DNA of 64,000 bases, from the NCBI GenBank assembly GCA_951640165.1, contig OX621253.1:11612001-11676000 (forward strand). Direction: 5' to 3'. The translations under genes were made by a program, and so were the position numbers. Every line of letters begins with the position of its first letter. The stretch's first letter is position 1. The notes under the pieces were generated by a model, which was given only the letters and a program-made list of their open reading frames with translations, was not told where the DNA came from and ran no database searches. Shown here in pieces: positions 22,145-33,738 of this stretch. The stretch is from Pseudoips prasinana. Lineage: Eukaryota > Arthropoda > Insecta > Lepidoptera > Nolidae.

Positions 22145-22310
22145 AATACAAGTTTCCCTGAGAGAGAAGTTTAAAGAAGTTAACATTCAAACTGTAGTGC
22201 CGTACATAGCAAAACATATAATTATTTAAAAAACATACTAGTATGGGCATAAAAATGTAGATTCCTTTTGTAAAAAGAACTGTATATATAACATAAATAC
22301 AAAATATAAG
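22145..22310 (+). pseudogene. Fragment of the Jockey-like LINE ORF end
   Basis: TCCCTGAGAGAGAAGTTTAA-AGAAGTTAACATTC followed by GGGCATAAAAATGTAGATTC matches 51847-51960, the C-terminal frame of the LINE in Rlip intron 3. It is decayed by stops. Confidence 0.75.
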
Positions 22311-22504
22311 CATATTTTTTGTTACTTGGTTTAATTAAGTTAGTGAGACATTTATGGAGGATCTGAGGATCTATTAATAAGTAGAGTTTTAAAAATTAAA
22401 TTAAACAGGTCTTAATACAAAATGATTGGTTATTTACATTACAAAGTACCTATGTCTAATCTGTGCTTATAGCTCTAGGAGCCAATTAATTCAAGGAATT
22501 ACTA

Positions 22505-22821
22505 ATCTATACATACCTATAATAAAATCGTAGGAAAGTCAAAACTGTACATTATATTTTGTTTTAAAAGGATACTTGGGGCGTGTTCTACAATCGATGT
22601 CGAAGCCATAAATATAATTTTTAGAATTTTTGTCTGTTTGTCAGTATGTATGTCCGGGCTAAACTCAAAAAGTACTGTATGGTTTTACTTCAAATTTTGC
22701 ATGAATATTACTGAGAGGTCGGGTCAACATATAGGCTACATATTATCACGCTATCACCTTCGGGGGAGGAGCTGTGATAATTTATAAAGTTTAACGCGGG
22801 TGAAACCGCCGGGCACAGCTA
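22505..22821 (+). mobile_element. Non-autonomous Helitron (relative of 17414-17733)
   Basis: Begins near TCTATACATACCTATAATAA and ends with hairpin GCGGGTGAAACCGC, then CGGGCACAG-CTAG and T. The interior matches the nested copy nearly throughout. Confidence 0.8.
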
Positions 22822-23437
22822 GTACAAGAATAAGCGAAGCTAATTATGCGCTTAAGGACCGGGGAATTTCAACGATACGAAGGTAAACTAAGGGCTGCAG
22901 AGGGCGCTGGTAGTCGCAGCGCGTTCGTGGTATAATCTCAAACCGGTGCCCTTTTAGTAGACATCCACCTGGCCCGACCCGGCCATTCATACAGGACCCG
23001 GTGACCGGGCTCGGTAGGTACAAAAACTGCGGCACGGAAGCCCCAATTTGTAGAAAATAAAAAGTAAATCCAGGCATTTCATCAGCGCGTAGGAGATCAT
23101 TTCTATCCTAAATTTAATTACTGAATACTAATGCTTGCTTAAACTTAATTAGTAACACTATTCCGTTACTATTCCGTACATAAGTGAAACTAACTAATTC
23201 TGTATTAAAAACTCGTTATTTTGAGACTGATTACCTAAGACTAAATTATTGTTGATTTTAATAAATATTATTCCGTAACCTTGAATCATTGTATTTTCCT
23301 CCATTTACTTAAAATAAATTTTCATCAAATACTTTATAGTTTTCATCCTAACACATCAACTCGGCCGGGGCGAGCGGGCCAGGCCGGGTTGGCGGCGAAT
23401 GTTACCGGACCCCGGGTTGAAAATCATACCAGGGCCA
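22822..23437. other. GC-rich islands, no gene recognised
   Basis: 22850-23060 and 23358-23420 are clearly GC-richer than the surroundings, with strings such as GACCGGGCTCGGTAGGT and CGGGCCAGGCCGGGTTGGCG. A 77-codon minus-strand frame covers the first island but shows no domain. They may be pieces of a GC-rich repeat. Confidence 0.4.
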
Positions 23438-23650
23438 GGGGCTCTACCGGCTAAGTCGCCGAATATCGATTTCTTAAATGGCGTTCAAATAAATAAATAT
23501 TAATAATGACTTAATCAATCGTTAAATCGGCTTCAACGTTGACAATCGATTCCGGACCATGTATGACGTCACATGTCCTCATGGAAGCCGATTTAACGAT
23601 TGCCATTCATTTAAGAAATCGATGTTCGGCGACTTAGCTGGTTGAGCCCC
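23438..23650. mobile_element. MITE family D, copy 2
   Basis: Long inverted ends GGGGCTCTACCGGCTAAGTC and GACTTAGCTGGTTGAGCCCC; interior with the paired ATCGATTTCTTAAATGGCGT and TTTAAGAAATCGATGTTCGG. Confidence 0.85.
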
Positions 23651-24185
23651 GGGTGGCAATCTCTATCGGCCAGCAAGTAGGCAAGATATGTCACATTGTG
23701 TACATTGGTACGAGAGTGCCTAATAGCCTTGACTCTAGGTAAAAAAGCTATATAAATAAATAAGTTATATAACAGTAACTATATTGCTTAGCAAAATGTT
23801 TCGAGGTCTACATGGTGATACCGTTATTATTGTAATTATTCTAGTTTGAAATGTAAAGTGAATATTGAGTTCAAGAGCAAATTACAACGATAATTATCAT
23901 TATAATATATGGGCGTTTATTGGTTATCGAAAGCTTGGGGAGCGCAGTCTACTCTATAAAGGATCAAATAAAAGTCCAACATATGAAGCATTATTAATTA
24001 TTTTCAAAAAATAGATATCTAAAGGTACTGCTGTGTAAATCATCGACTAGACTGTTGGCTCCGCGATTTCTCCATTCTTTTGACTTTCATCAAAAGTCGT
24101 GCAAATACGAGTATATTGCACAACTTTTCTTATTATTTATACATTTCGAATAATGTTGCAGATTTTGATACAAAAAGGAAAATGT
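23651..24185. other. No gene recognised
   Basis: AT-rich spacer between a MITE and the 3' end of a LINE. Confidence 0.5.
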
Positions 24186-24339
24186 CTTATTTATTTATTT
24201 TGATAAGAAACAAACGGTCATACAGTACAACTTAAATATTTAATTTTTTACTTAAAGACCTATAGTTTCCTCATGGATTAACAAAGTATTAGTTAATGAG
24301 CTAAGTTCTAAGTTACTTATGAAATTTAAAAAGGTTATA

Positions 24340-24918
24340 CTAAAGACAAAAACATTTTTTCAATGCTGTTACTGTACAACAGAAAACATCAATGTCTGCT
24401 AGTTTTTCGCTTTTATTATAAAGTTCACAGGCACTCCTTACAAACATGTTCTTACAATAACAGGTTCTACTTTTGGGGATAGAAAATAAATCTTTTTTAC
24501 GGCATTGACGCTCTTGTCCACGAGGTACTCTAAAAGAAATGCTATGCAGAAGCGAAGGGGCATCCACTATATTATGAATAATTTTATAAAGCATAATAGA
24601 ATCAACACAGTCACGACGAAGTTTCAGGGTAGTGATTCCGTGACGCTTCAGTGAATTCTCATAATGAATGTCGACTTGACAAACTCTATAATTAAGTGTT
24701 TTAACAAATTTCCTTTGAATGTTCTCAATCCGGTTAATATGAACATCATAGTTTGGGTGCCATACAGCGCACGCGAATTCAAGTCTACTCAAAACAAAGC
24801 TGTTGTACAATATTTTGTAGGTTAATGCATTCTTGAAAGGCTTACCAACTCTTAATATAAAACCTAATTGTTTGTATGACTTTTCCACAATTGTATCAAT
24901 ATGAGGGATAAATGTCAT
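24340..24918 (-). pseudogene. LINE RT, C-terminal part
   Basis: 192 codons beginning HIDTIVEKSYKQLGFILRVG, then YKILYNSFVLSRLEFACAVW-HP and ending before the UTR. The block K-LGFI-R ... L-Y-SFV-S-LE-A--VW is the thumb and tail. Everything between the first RT block and here, including the FADD catalytic motif, is missing. Confidence 0.9.
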
Positions 24919-24921
24919 CCC

Positions 24922-25371
24922 CTATTTAATAGATTTAATAAAAAGTTTTGTGATAGGTACCGTGAGAGAAGATGCACATTTTTTTATCAATAAAGGATGG
25001 ACGCCGTCCGGCCCCGCACCTTTATGTATATTTATAGACTTAAGATGATTATATACCATCTTTTCGTTGATTTCAACTGAGTGCATATCAATCAGATAGT
25101 CATTAGGAGGAGTAAGGTTCCCAGAGTCAAAAGAATCTAGGGATGACTTCTCGAAGACGCTATGAAAATGTGAATTAAATAAGTCGCAAATGTCTTCTCC
25201 TTCACAACTCACTTGATCTTTATGATGCATGGTTTCTGGTAAACCGTTTGTAGCAAAAATATTTTTAATATAGGACCAGAAAAATCTAGGATTACTTTTA
25301 ATTTTAGATTCTGAAAAAGATATATATTTATTATAGCACTGTAATTCCAGTTTCTCCGATCTTTTACGCAA
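24922..25371 (-). pseudogene. LINE RT, N-terminal part
   Basis: Reads ...KYISFSESKIKSNPRFFWSY-IKN ... ICDLFNSHFHSVFE ... INIHKGAGPDGVHPLLIKKC-ASSLTVPITKLF. KGAGPDGV-P-LIK is the first conserved RT block of Jockey/CR1-type LINEs. The frame stops at the deletion junction near 24920. Confidence 0.9.
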
Positions 25372-25848
25372 TATCTTAAAACTCTTGTAATCGAGGGGAT
25401 TTCCATATTTTTTCCATAAAGTATGATATTTCCGTTTTTCATATAAAACTTTACGTAACGGTCTACTATACCAGGCAGGAATTTTACTATTATATATTTT
25501 TTTACGACGTATTTACGTATTTACATATAATTGAATTAATGTGTTTAAAAAATTATAAAACTTATTGACACTTTCCTCAATATTTAAGCCATCGAAAAAC
25601 AAACACCAATTAGAGAATTCTGTATAAATTTTTACAAAATCTGCCAAATAAAAGTTATAAACGAAGTTTGGAGCGGGTCTAAGGGGGGGTTCATAAATAA
25701 ATTTTATATCAATTAAAAGTGGTTTATGATGAGCGTCTGCAGTTACGAATGGATGGTCACAGCTACTAACTAGACAGTTGATCGCGCAAAAAACTAAATC
25801 TAGGATACGATATATAGGATAGTCTTATGCACTCATTCGGCCTACGTA

Positions 25849-25983
25849 CAGACGCTAGCGCATCAAGCTACCTCAATCTGTCAAATTTAACCAATTGAAA
25901 GTGAACCTTATTCTTTTGTAATAAAGTTGAAAATCTATAAAAGAAATTTGACAGATTGGGGTAGCTGTATGTGCTGGCGTCTG
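25849..25983. mobile_element. MITE family F (copy 2)
   Basis: TA-flanked, ends CAGACGCTAGCGCATCAAGC and ATGTGCTGGCGTCTG; interior AATCTATAAAAGAAATTTGA as in copy 1. Confidence 0.9.
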
Positions 25984-26037
25984 TACCTATGCAGCCTTTA
26001 AAATAATCTCATATTAATATTCTTCACATTAATAATC

Positions 26038-26273
26038 ATATCCTGGGACATCTGATAGGTACCTACCACTTTTATTTTGTAAATAACTCTACATAAGTAT
26101 GTATTTAAGTCTGGGTGTAGTTATCTACTTTTCTTTTGTAGATAATAATTACACCCAGACTCAAGACAAACAGACAAATTCATGTACACAAATATCTGTC
26201 CTGGGAGGGAATCGAACCCACGACCTGCGGTGTGAAAGATAAGTACCTATCTACCAACCACGACAACAGGGCC
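26038..26273 (-). mobile_element. tRNA-derived SINE, family A, with internal palindrome
   Basis: Head region GGGAATCGAACCCACGACCT (minus-strand B box) and tail ATCCTGGGACATC. An inverted copy of AGTCTGGGTGTAATTATCTA has replaced part of the body (26105-26127 pairs with 26139-26165). Confidence 0.85.
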
Positions 26274-27240
26274 ATTGATTGTAGTACGATGCCCGTTTTA
26301 TGTAGATATGTAAAATAATTTCGTTGTTTATTCTCGAGAGGAGTTTAATACCAAATGTATGAGATAATGTTATCTCTATATAGTTTTTGAGTGCATTTTT
26401 AATGTTATTCTGCTATTCGGGGCCGCGACAGACCCAACAAATATAAAATTATAAAAATCGGTCAAGACGTTCTTGAGTTATAAAATCAACTAACGCGACT
26501 TTGTTTATATATACCTAGAGGTAAGTATGTTATGCGATTTCGCCGTTGTTTATGGAACAATTTTGATAATTCGTTTTTTTCCGAGAGAGATGCTTTCGAG
26601 ATGGTTCCATATTAGCTTGAACTTGGTTTTTAAGACAGTTATTGTATTACTTAAGAAGGGTAGGAAAATAGAACGATTAGGTAACAAACCTAACCAAAAT
26701 TATGCTGCCGAGTACTTCTCTTCGTGACTAAGGCAGGAGCCCCGGGAACGCGGGAATGCTGCTCCGGCGCTTCCTTTTGTGCCATGTCTCCTGTAGTTTG
26801 TGGCACGTGTCCCGAGTGTCCTGCTAGAATTGTCTATACAATTTGTTTAGGCTCCTTTTCAAATGAATCTTACGCATTTACTATATAAATAAATAGATAC
26901 AATCTTAATAACAATGATTAACTATGTACTTTAAACAGAACTTAGCATGACTAGATTTAAAGCCGGTGAGGTTTCCTTTTGTTACGAGTAATATCGCGTG
27001 ACTAGTGTATAGGTGCGTATAAGTATCATTTATTGAATAATAAGTGGAACACAAATGTTCTGGTACATACCTACACTATATCTGCTTATAGAGTTCAATG
27101 AAGATAGTAAATTTAATAATTAATGAAGTATTTGGTTTGAGATCAATGTTTTATAAACAAAATGTCGTCTTCAAAATCAAGTAGGTACCTAAATAGTATG
27201 AAATAACTACGACTATTCGTGCCCACAAAATATAAGGATC

Positions 27241-27243
<3 letters not shown>
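26274..27243. other. No gene recognised
   Basis: AT-rich, with a GC-richer patch at about 26735-26830 (GGAGCCCCGGGAACGCGGGA). A 66-codon plus frame before it shows no family. Confidence 0.45.
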
Positions 27244-27284
<41 letters not shown>

Positions 27285-27308
27285 CATAACATATAAACAC
27301 CTCTACAT

Positions 27309-27397
<89 letters not shown>
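27244..27397. repeat. Long AT dinucleotide microsatellite
   Basis: Two (AT)n tracts, about 27244-27281 and 27316-27396, separated by 34 bp. Self-complementary and prone to length change. Confidence 0.95.
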
Positions 27398-27399
<2 letters not shown>

Positions 27400-28009
27400 A
27401 CCGTATCGTATGTTTATGAAAACATTAACATTTAACTTATTAGGACTCGAACTTAATTTTATAACTATATAAATTTCCTAATAAATCTTGCGTAAATAAA
27501 TGAATACTTACATGTTTGTGGGACTACCTTAAAAGCACCTTAACTTCTTTGAATCAACTAATTAGGTATTAGTAAGTTCGGCTAGATAAAAGGTCTTAAA
27601 TATAAAGACTTGAGAATGTTCCTCCTCCCTTTTTTTTAAGAGAGAAATAAACGATTTTTTTATTATTTATGAAAACATTTAAAGTTTCCAAATTTTAGGT
27701 ACATCTGAAACTCAAATGATGCTAATGCAAATCTGCAATTGTGCTCCTGTTTGTTATTTGGGTGGGTCCACATAAAAATCAGTTGTAGGTACCTACCTAT
27801 GCATATTTCTATTCTGATGCAAATTGTCATGCAGGGGTATTCCGTATTAGCTCTATGTGTGATCTTTAGGGGATTAAATATAATGACCACCATAAAATGC
27901 TTTGATACCCTCCGTTTCTTAACCAAAAATAGAAACTTAACACCAGAAAAATAAAGTCTAAAAATACAATAGTACTTGCAATTTAAGTCACGACTGCACT
28001 TCAAAGTGT

Positions 28010-28135
28010 ATTCGAACACCAAATGTAGTAAATGATCACCAAATCTTAGCGAGCAAATTAATGTGTTATTTCTGCCTAAATAAACCTCTGTGATTGCCAC
28101 AAAATGTAGGCTTATTACCAAAAAAGTATTATGAT
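28010..28135. repeat. Repeat related inversely to 28758-29030
   Basis: Contains AGTAAATGATCACCAAA, the reverse complement of the TGGTGATCATTTATTAC motif at 28880, and similar spaced elements. Homology is weak by eye. Confidence 0.35.
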
Positions 28136-28283
28136 GCCATATTGAGTCATGTGTCCGGTTTGCAATACCCTCCCTTTGTTATTAATTAGAAGAGGACTTA
28201 CTTTCTAATGTTTGTTTGAATAATTTAAAAAAAGATGATTAAAAATTTTTTGTGACTTTTTTCTTTAATTTTGTGACAGAAAC

Positions 28284-28531
28284 GAATCGCTGCAAAACCG
28301 ACTTCACGTAGTCTTGTTTGCCCTACCCCTAGAGTGTAATGTAAGCCCGCGTAGGCGCGGAGGGGTGGGGCGGCCCGCGAGCTGCAGGAGTAGGTGGTTT
28401 GAAGGCTCGCCGCCGCAGCTGAGGCTGGCCGGCAAAGCCGGCCAGCAAGCCGAAGCTGCGGTGGTGAGCGTTAAAACCATCTGCGACGATAAGCTCGCGT
28501 GGGGCCGCCCAAACCCCGCAGCGCCGGAGCC
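28284..28531. mobile_element. GC-rich 248-bp insertion with 11-bp target duplication
   Basis: GTGACAGAAAC occurs exactly at 28273-28283 and 28532-28542. Between them lies GC-rich sequence with a hairpin CTGGCCGGCAAAGCCGGCCAG at about 28427-28447 and GCGGAGGGGTGGGGCGGCCC. Two overlapping frames of about 75 codons show no family. An LINE-mobilised retrocopy or SINE is likely; the source is unknown. Confidence 0.7.
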
Positions 28532-28757
28532 GTGACAGAAACAATGCTTGCTGCATAATAATTATCTTTATATTTAAGTTCTAATTTGATTTAGTTAGTG
28601 TGCATAATTAGTGTGCAAGTCAGTATTTTTGATATAACTTTGAAATATTTTGTTAGAAAAAAGGGAATATACAGATATCGATTTAAATACATGCCTTATT
28701 ATTTACATAAATCGGATAACGAGATATTATTTTTTGCATGTCATTTTAAATTGAAAT

Positions 28758-29030
28758 GTGTTTAATAATTTGGTGTTCATTAACAATTTTTGGGTTAACC
28801 ATGATTTTTTTGGAGTCAGTTTGCTTAAACAGAATAGCAAGATGTTAAATACTTTGGTTATAATTTTACATTAAAATGCTGGTTTAATTTTGGTGATCAT
28901 TTATTACTTATGGGTTAACAATGATTAATTTGGAGGCATTTTGCTTAAATAGGATAGCAAAATGGTGAAACTTTGGTTATAATTTTACATTAAAATGCGG
29001 GTTTCATTTTGGTGATCAATTACTATTTTT
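28758..29030. repeat. About 2.2 tandem units of ~119 bp
   Basis: GGGTTAACCATGATTTTTTT-GGAG ... TTTGGTTATAATTTTACATT-AAAATGC repeats with a period of about 119 bp, followed by a partial third unit. Confidence 0.8.
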
Positions 29031-29049
29031 GTCTGTTATATGTTACTAT

Positions 29050-30143
29050 ATTTGGTGGTAAGTTAAACATAAGCCGATCTTTAGCATGATTTATAGCTAC
29101 GAGATAACTAAAGTCATGGTTAATAGCATGAATGCATGATAAATAAATGTTCCACAATTATCATTAGTGCCAAACACTTTGAGTAGGTAGGTAATTAAAA
29201 TAAGTTAGCTAGGTAGCTATATACCTATTAGCCTTGAAAAAAATCCAACAGTCTTTATTTCACCTGTGTATATATACTTCCAAGTAAATAGTATCATATG
29301 CAAAAAGTTATTACAATACTTTTTGTAATACCCCTTATAAAAATTAGGACTGTATTAGATGGTAGCTTTATTAATTAATCCACGTAAGCAGACACCATAG
29401 ACAAAATCACGCTAGGATCACAATGGCAGCATTGGCGGCAAACAGCCCCCTATCATGTGCAGACAAGGTTATTTTCAGTGAACGCAAACGTTTACTGGTT
29501 ATTTTACCCGTTCCCGGGGAGTGAGGATATACTTAATCGCCGAAGGAATCGCATTGATATTGCAAATTACACCAAGGAACTGTGTTATAAATATATTTCA
29601 TACCAAATAAATTAAATTAGTATGATTTCACAAATGATAGTATGCTATTATATCTTTAGTTTTATGTAATTTAAGCAATGCAAAACATAAACCTAAACTC
29701 AAAACTGGGAAATCATAAATTTAAGCGTCCAACGGGGTATGAACTGCATCGGGGGATTAAGTTTATGATTTCCCTGTTTTGATAGATACCTAGATTGTAT
29801 TTAAATCCAACAGTGTGAATCTGATGTCCGTATATTAATTCCCATAGGGAGTGGGGTTATCCATTCTCTTCTTCTCCACTTCGCTCTGTCGTTAACTTGG
29901 AGATGTCACACTCTCATGTATGTAAGCACTATACTATATTTTCCTGCTTGTTTTAGGTTTGACTCTGGATGGGCCGGGGGTGGGAAATTATAGCAAAAAA
30001 TAGGGAAATTATAGAATATTAATATAGATATTTTTCTCATAATGTGGTTGACTCCTGTCAGTATTGCAAAACATTTCTATAGATAAGGTTTTATTAGTCT
30101 TCCCCTTAAGTAATAAAATAATGTATCTAAGTAATATCTGGGT
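29050..30143. other. No gene recognised
   Basis: AT-rich intergenic DNA apart from the hairpin at 29701-29780. Confidence 0.5.
29701..29780. repeat. Hairpin with 20-nt arms
   Basis: 29701-29720 (AAAACTGGGAAATCATAAAT) pairs with 29761-29780 with two mismatches; 40-nt loop. Confidence 0.8.
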
Positions 30144-30374
30144 CAATGTCACACAGATCATCCTAGCCCCAAACTAAGCAAAGCTTGTACTATGGGTACC
30201 AGGCGACGATATACATACTTATATAGATAGATAAATACGTATATACATAGAAAACATCCATGACTCAGAAACAAATATTCGTGCTCATCACACAAATATT
30301 TGCACTTACCAGGTTTCGAACCCAGGACCACCAGCTTATTAGGCAGGATCACTACCAACTAGGCTACGGTGATC
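30144..30374 (-). mobile_element. tRNA-derived SINE, family B
   Basis: Minus-strand copy: tail ATCATCCTAGCCCCAAACTA first, head GAACCCAGGACCACCAGCTT and ACTAGGCTACGGTGATCGTC last. Confidence 0.9.
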
Positions 30375-31940
30375 GTCTAAAGTAAGTAATAAGCAACCTA
30401 TAAAATGCCAGAATTACGCGATTATACTTTTCCCTAACCTATACCATTGTAGCCTATTCTTCAACTGTACAAGTACGTCACGCGTAAAAAATAAATAATT
30501 ATAACTTTCAGAATCATATGACTAGTTTCAAGCCAAGAGAAAAATGTATACATTTTATCAACAAATTTACGAGAAATCTATCAAGTAATTAAGATTATGA
30601 GTTACTACGATAAGAATTGATATATTTAATGATAAGGCTGTACTTATAGTTATGCAATTGGAGCACTGATATAAATATTAACTTCTAGAATAAAATTAGT
30701 GTCACGTATACGATGTGCTATTGCTACGAGCGTATTATATTTATTTATATATATAATTTATGTTACTTGACTTTTTACAATTAATATGAAATGTAATATA
30801 AAGTTTTGTAAGTAACCGAAACAAAATCAACAAAAACTTTAATTCTATTAAATGCATATAATAATTTTAGCAAGTAATACAATCCCACATTAAAAGTTTG
30901 TCCTTGTTTTCTAGTTGGTTATGTAACTGAATATCACTGATCATCGATAACCTTATTCTTTTTAGTTGTCGGTTAAATATACGAGGTCTATGTTTGTTTT
31001 AGGTACCTAAGGTATATGTAAATGATAAGTAGGTATAAAAAAATCTCTTTATAAAAATAATATTTAAAAAAATGAGCGAGCCTTACAGAGCCTAGTTGCA
31101 TAATTATGAAGTGTAAGATCTGACATTTTATCAGTCCGTATAATAAAATTGAGATGAAATGTTAAAGTCATTCATAATGTGATTAGTCGAATATATCATC
31201 GCATACACTATGTTGTAATTTAGGATATTATTAGCACGAATGAACAGTTACCTTCTGAGTCACAGTCTTAACTAGTTCAGAGGGTACGGATAATATGCTA
31301 AAAATAGCCTAAAATAACATGGTCCATGCAAATTTAGTGGATACACTGTAGTTTTAAGCATTTAATGTAGATACATGCATGCAAACTCCTGTGTTCTCTC
31401 CTGTATTAGGTTTATTATATTTAATAAAGAAATTTGAATTTTGAATTTGAATTTTGATGTTGGCCGTCAATCAGATGTGGTACCAACCTTAACGAAAATG
31501 GGTTGCCACCTTCTCACAGCCATCTCCCCGTCACCGGCAGGCGCTTTCCTGTAATACTATGTCCTTTTTCCAAAATCACTCCCAGAAATAATATCCAGGA
31601 AACGAGAGGAAAGAACATATGAAATATATTATAAGGAAATCCTCCGTTGTCCTACTTTGAATCTTTTTTTAGTTTAAATTATTTTGAAGTTATAATTTAT
31701 ATAAAAAAAAATATAAAAAATGAAAAATAAATCAAATTAAGTAAATTTTATTTAGTACCCCTGTGGGTGTTCGATATACTTAATTTTAGGGGATATATTT
31801 GAATATAATACGTAATTGTTTATAGATCAGATCAGATTTCTATCAAAGATTAGTAATGGTCGAGGTAGCATGATGCCAATAAGGCATCAAGCCCCAAACC
31901 ACAAAATCATTGCTTTTTTAATACCATATTTTAACTTACA
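30375..31940. other. No gene; LINE-tail-like short repeat
   Basis: AT-rich. TTTGAATTTTGAATTTGAATTTTG at about 31430-31457 looks like a short-repeat 3' tail of a LINE; the flanking 31458-31620 segment is GC-richer but unrecognised. Confidence 0.4.
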
Positions 31941-32366
31941 ATAAAAAAGAAAATAAAGGAAGCTAGGCTAACAACGAATAAAAAAGATAAATGATTTGTA
32001 CATAATTTAATTTTATTGTGATTATTACATTTTATACACGATTAATTAAAAAAATAAAGGAAGCTAGGCTAACAACGAATAAAAAAGATAAATGATTTGT
32101 ACATAATTTAATTTTATTGTGATTATTACATTTTCTACACGATTAATTACTGATTGTCACAATTATTATTCTTCTTGACATTTAATTACTGATTGTCACA
32201 ATTATTATTCTTCTTGACATATAAAAAAGAAAATAAAGGAAGCTAGGCTAACAACGAATAAAAAAGATAAATGATTTGTACATAATTTAATTTTATTGTG
32301 ATTATTACATTTTCTACACGATTAATTACTGATTGTCACAATTATTATTCTTCTTGACATTTTAAA
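31941..32366. repeat. Three tandem copies of a ~105-170 bp unit
   Basis: Units at 31941-32046, 32047-32220 and 32221-32366 share AAATAAAGGAAGCTAGGCTA-ACAACGAATAAAAAAGAT and TTTATTGTGATTATTACATT. Units 2 and 3 add ACTGATTGTCACAATTATTA-TTCTTCTTGACAT, doubled in unit 2. The copies are almost identical, so the expansion is recent. Confidence 0.9.
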
Positions 32367-32467
32367 TTATTATATAAATATATATTATAAGAACCATCTC
32401 TTTAAAAATATGTAAGATACATAAATCCACACCAAGGTAGCTTTTTGCGAAAATCTTGTATTCACAT

Positions 32468-32791
32468 CATAATAAAATAAGAGTAAAAAAAATTTTTATA
32501 CACAATTTATATGTTCATAAAAGCTTGTCGCGCGATAAATTACGTAAACAAACTAGTACCTCTTCAATTAAGTAACTTGATCTGCTAAGTTTAAATAAAA
32601 AAAAAATATATTTAATTTAATACTTATAGGTACTTAAACCTCGCGACAAGCTTTTATGAACATATAAATTGTGTATAATAAGGTTATGAGTTGATGATTG
32701 AAATTTTCAAGGAAAATTTTATTTTCTTCTTTTTAGAGCATTTAAATAAAAGCTTGTATTAAAATTTTTTTTTACTCTTATTTTATTTTAT
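32468..32791. repeat. Composite inverted repeat (foldback)
   Basis: Left 32498-32532 pairs perfectly or nearly so with 32642-32676 (ATACACAATTTATATGTTCA...). The adjacent left 32468-32497 pairs with 32759-32788 (AGAGTAAAAAAAATTTTT). The right arm is thus split by about 80 bp. Confidence 0.85.
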
Positions 32792-32835
32792 ACTTTTTAG
32801 TTATCGCTGGCTAGGTTTGGCTGGCTGGATAGTCT

Positions 32836-33738
32836 TTACATCTCAGTTAACGCATCATTGTTGCAAGGTCGTTTGCCGGTTAATTTCGAACAGTCTAGTT
32901 CTTCAACCAGGAGACCTTCTAAAGATTTTACTCTACTCAAGGCCTTATGCTTGACCAGCAGCAAAGAGCTTTGAGCCTAAGTAAACAACGGCGTGGTAGC
33001 ATTTTGTGTACTGTGCAAGCCCAACATAATACAATCGGCAGCATTCTTCGTTCTGCGGTACCGTGACTATATTTTGCTGGAAATTGCACGGACTTGGGCT
33101 GAATCAGGTGAACACAATCTTTACCAAAGTCTATACGGACGGATGGTAGATCAGTGTCATACATTTGTGCTCTTCGGAAGCAGGGCCATATAATTTCTGT
33201 AATATGTCCAATAGCACCATTTACCAGACCTTTAGACACATCTACATTTTAACGCAACATCACTTTGGCCCCAACGAATATTTCTAGCTCTGAGGTAGCC
33301 CTCCTGTCTTGTTTATATCGGATGGTATAATATTATTTAGATCTAAGTTGTCAGTTTTTCGAGTACAATCTACTAGACTATCCTGTGCTATCATTTTGTT
33401 AATAGTTATACCACGAGCTCGGAAATGTTCGAGAACAGTTTTGTTGTGATTGTATACTTGTTGGTTAGTGGGATAAATTCACAGGGCTTTTTCAATCGCG
33501 AATTCGCCAGTTGGTTCTTTGTTTAGCTGATTCATTAAAATCGCGAAATGCTCTGATTGAAGCTCGCCAATTCGTAATGCATTCAGGAGGTCTTTGAAAG
33601 TTGTGCTGCCTTGTTGTCTCATATTTTCAGTCAATTCAATTAAGGAGAAGCAACGCCATAGGTGCGTTGCTGGGACAAATCTAGAGGGTTGATCGAGGTC
33701 TCTACACCAAATTTCAGGTGGATTAGAGAAACGGAGCT
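32836..33738 (-). pseudogene. Helitron PIF1-type helicase fragment
   Basis: The minus strand reads LWRCFSLIELTENMRQQGST-TFKDLLNALRIGEL ... GEFAIEKAL-stop-IYPTNQQVYNHNK ... SKGLVNGAIGHITEI ... LCWACTVHKM, then a frameshift, and GQA-ALSRVKSLEGL-like remnants before a TAA at 32836-32838. These are late helicase motifs of Rep/Hel Helitron proteins, through motif VI. An internal stop and at least two frameshifts make it inactive. It is the only autonomous-type Helitron coding remnant in the window. Confidence 0.85.

Larger units (their letters stand above)
24186..25848 (-). mobile_element. Jockey-like LINE, 5'-truncated and internally deleted
   Basis: The minus strand runs from the endonuclease end (about 25830-25600, with DHPFVTADAHHKPLLIDIKF) through a linker to the first RT blocks (25371-24922). 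It then jumps to the C-terminal RT tail (24918-24340). A TA-flanked MITE (25849-25983) abuts its truncated 5' end. Poly-A-like and AT-rich sequence follows the stop. Confidence 0.8.

Noticed and set aside
27244..27397. AT-rich tract as a replication origin
   Set aside because: It is a plain dinucleotide microsatellite; nothing else supports origin function.
27663..28121. 152-codon minus frame
   Set aside because: No recognisable family, AT-rich composition, and part of it overlaps repeat-like sequence at 28010-28121. Open by chance is more likely.
28314..28556. Two overlapping ~75-codon frames in GC-rich DNA
   Set aside because: High GC lowers stop frequency; both lie within or across the borders of a 248-bp insertion with target duplication.
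32993..33193. 66-codon plus frame
   Set aside because: Antisense shadow of the Helitron helicase remnant.
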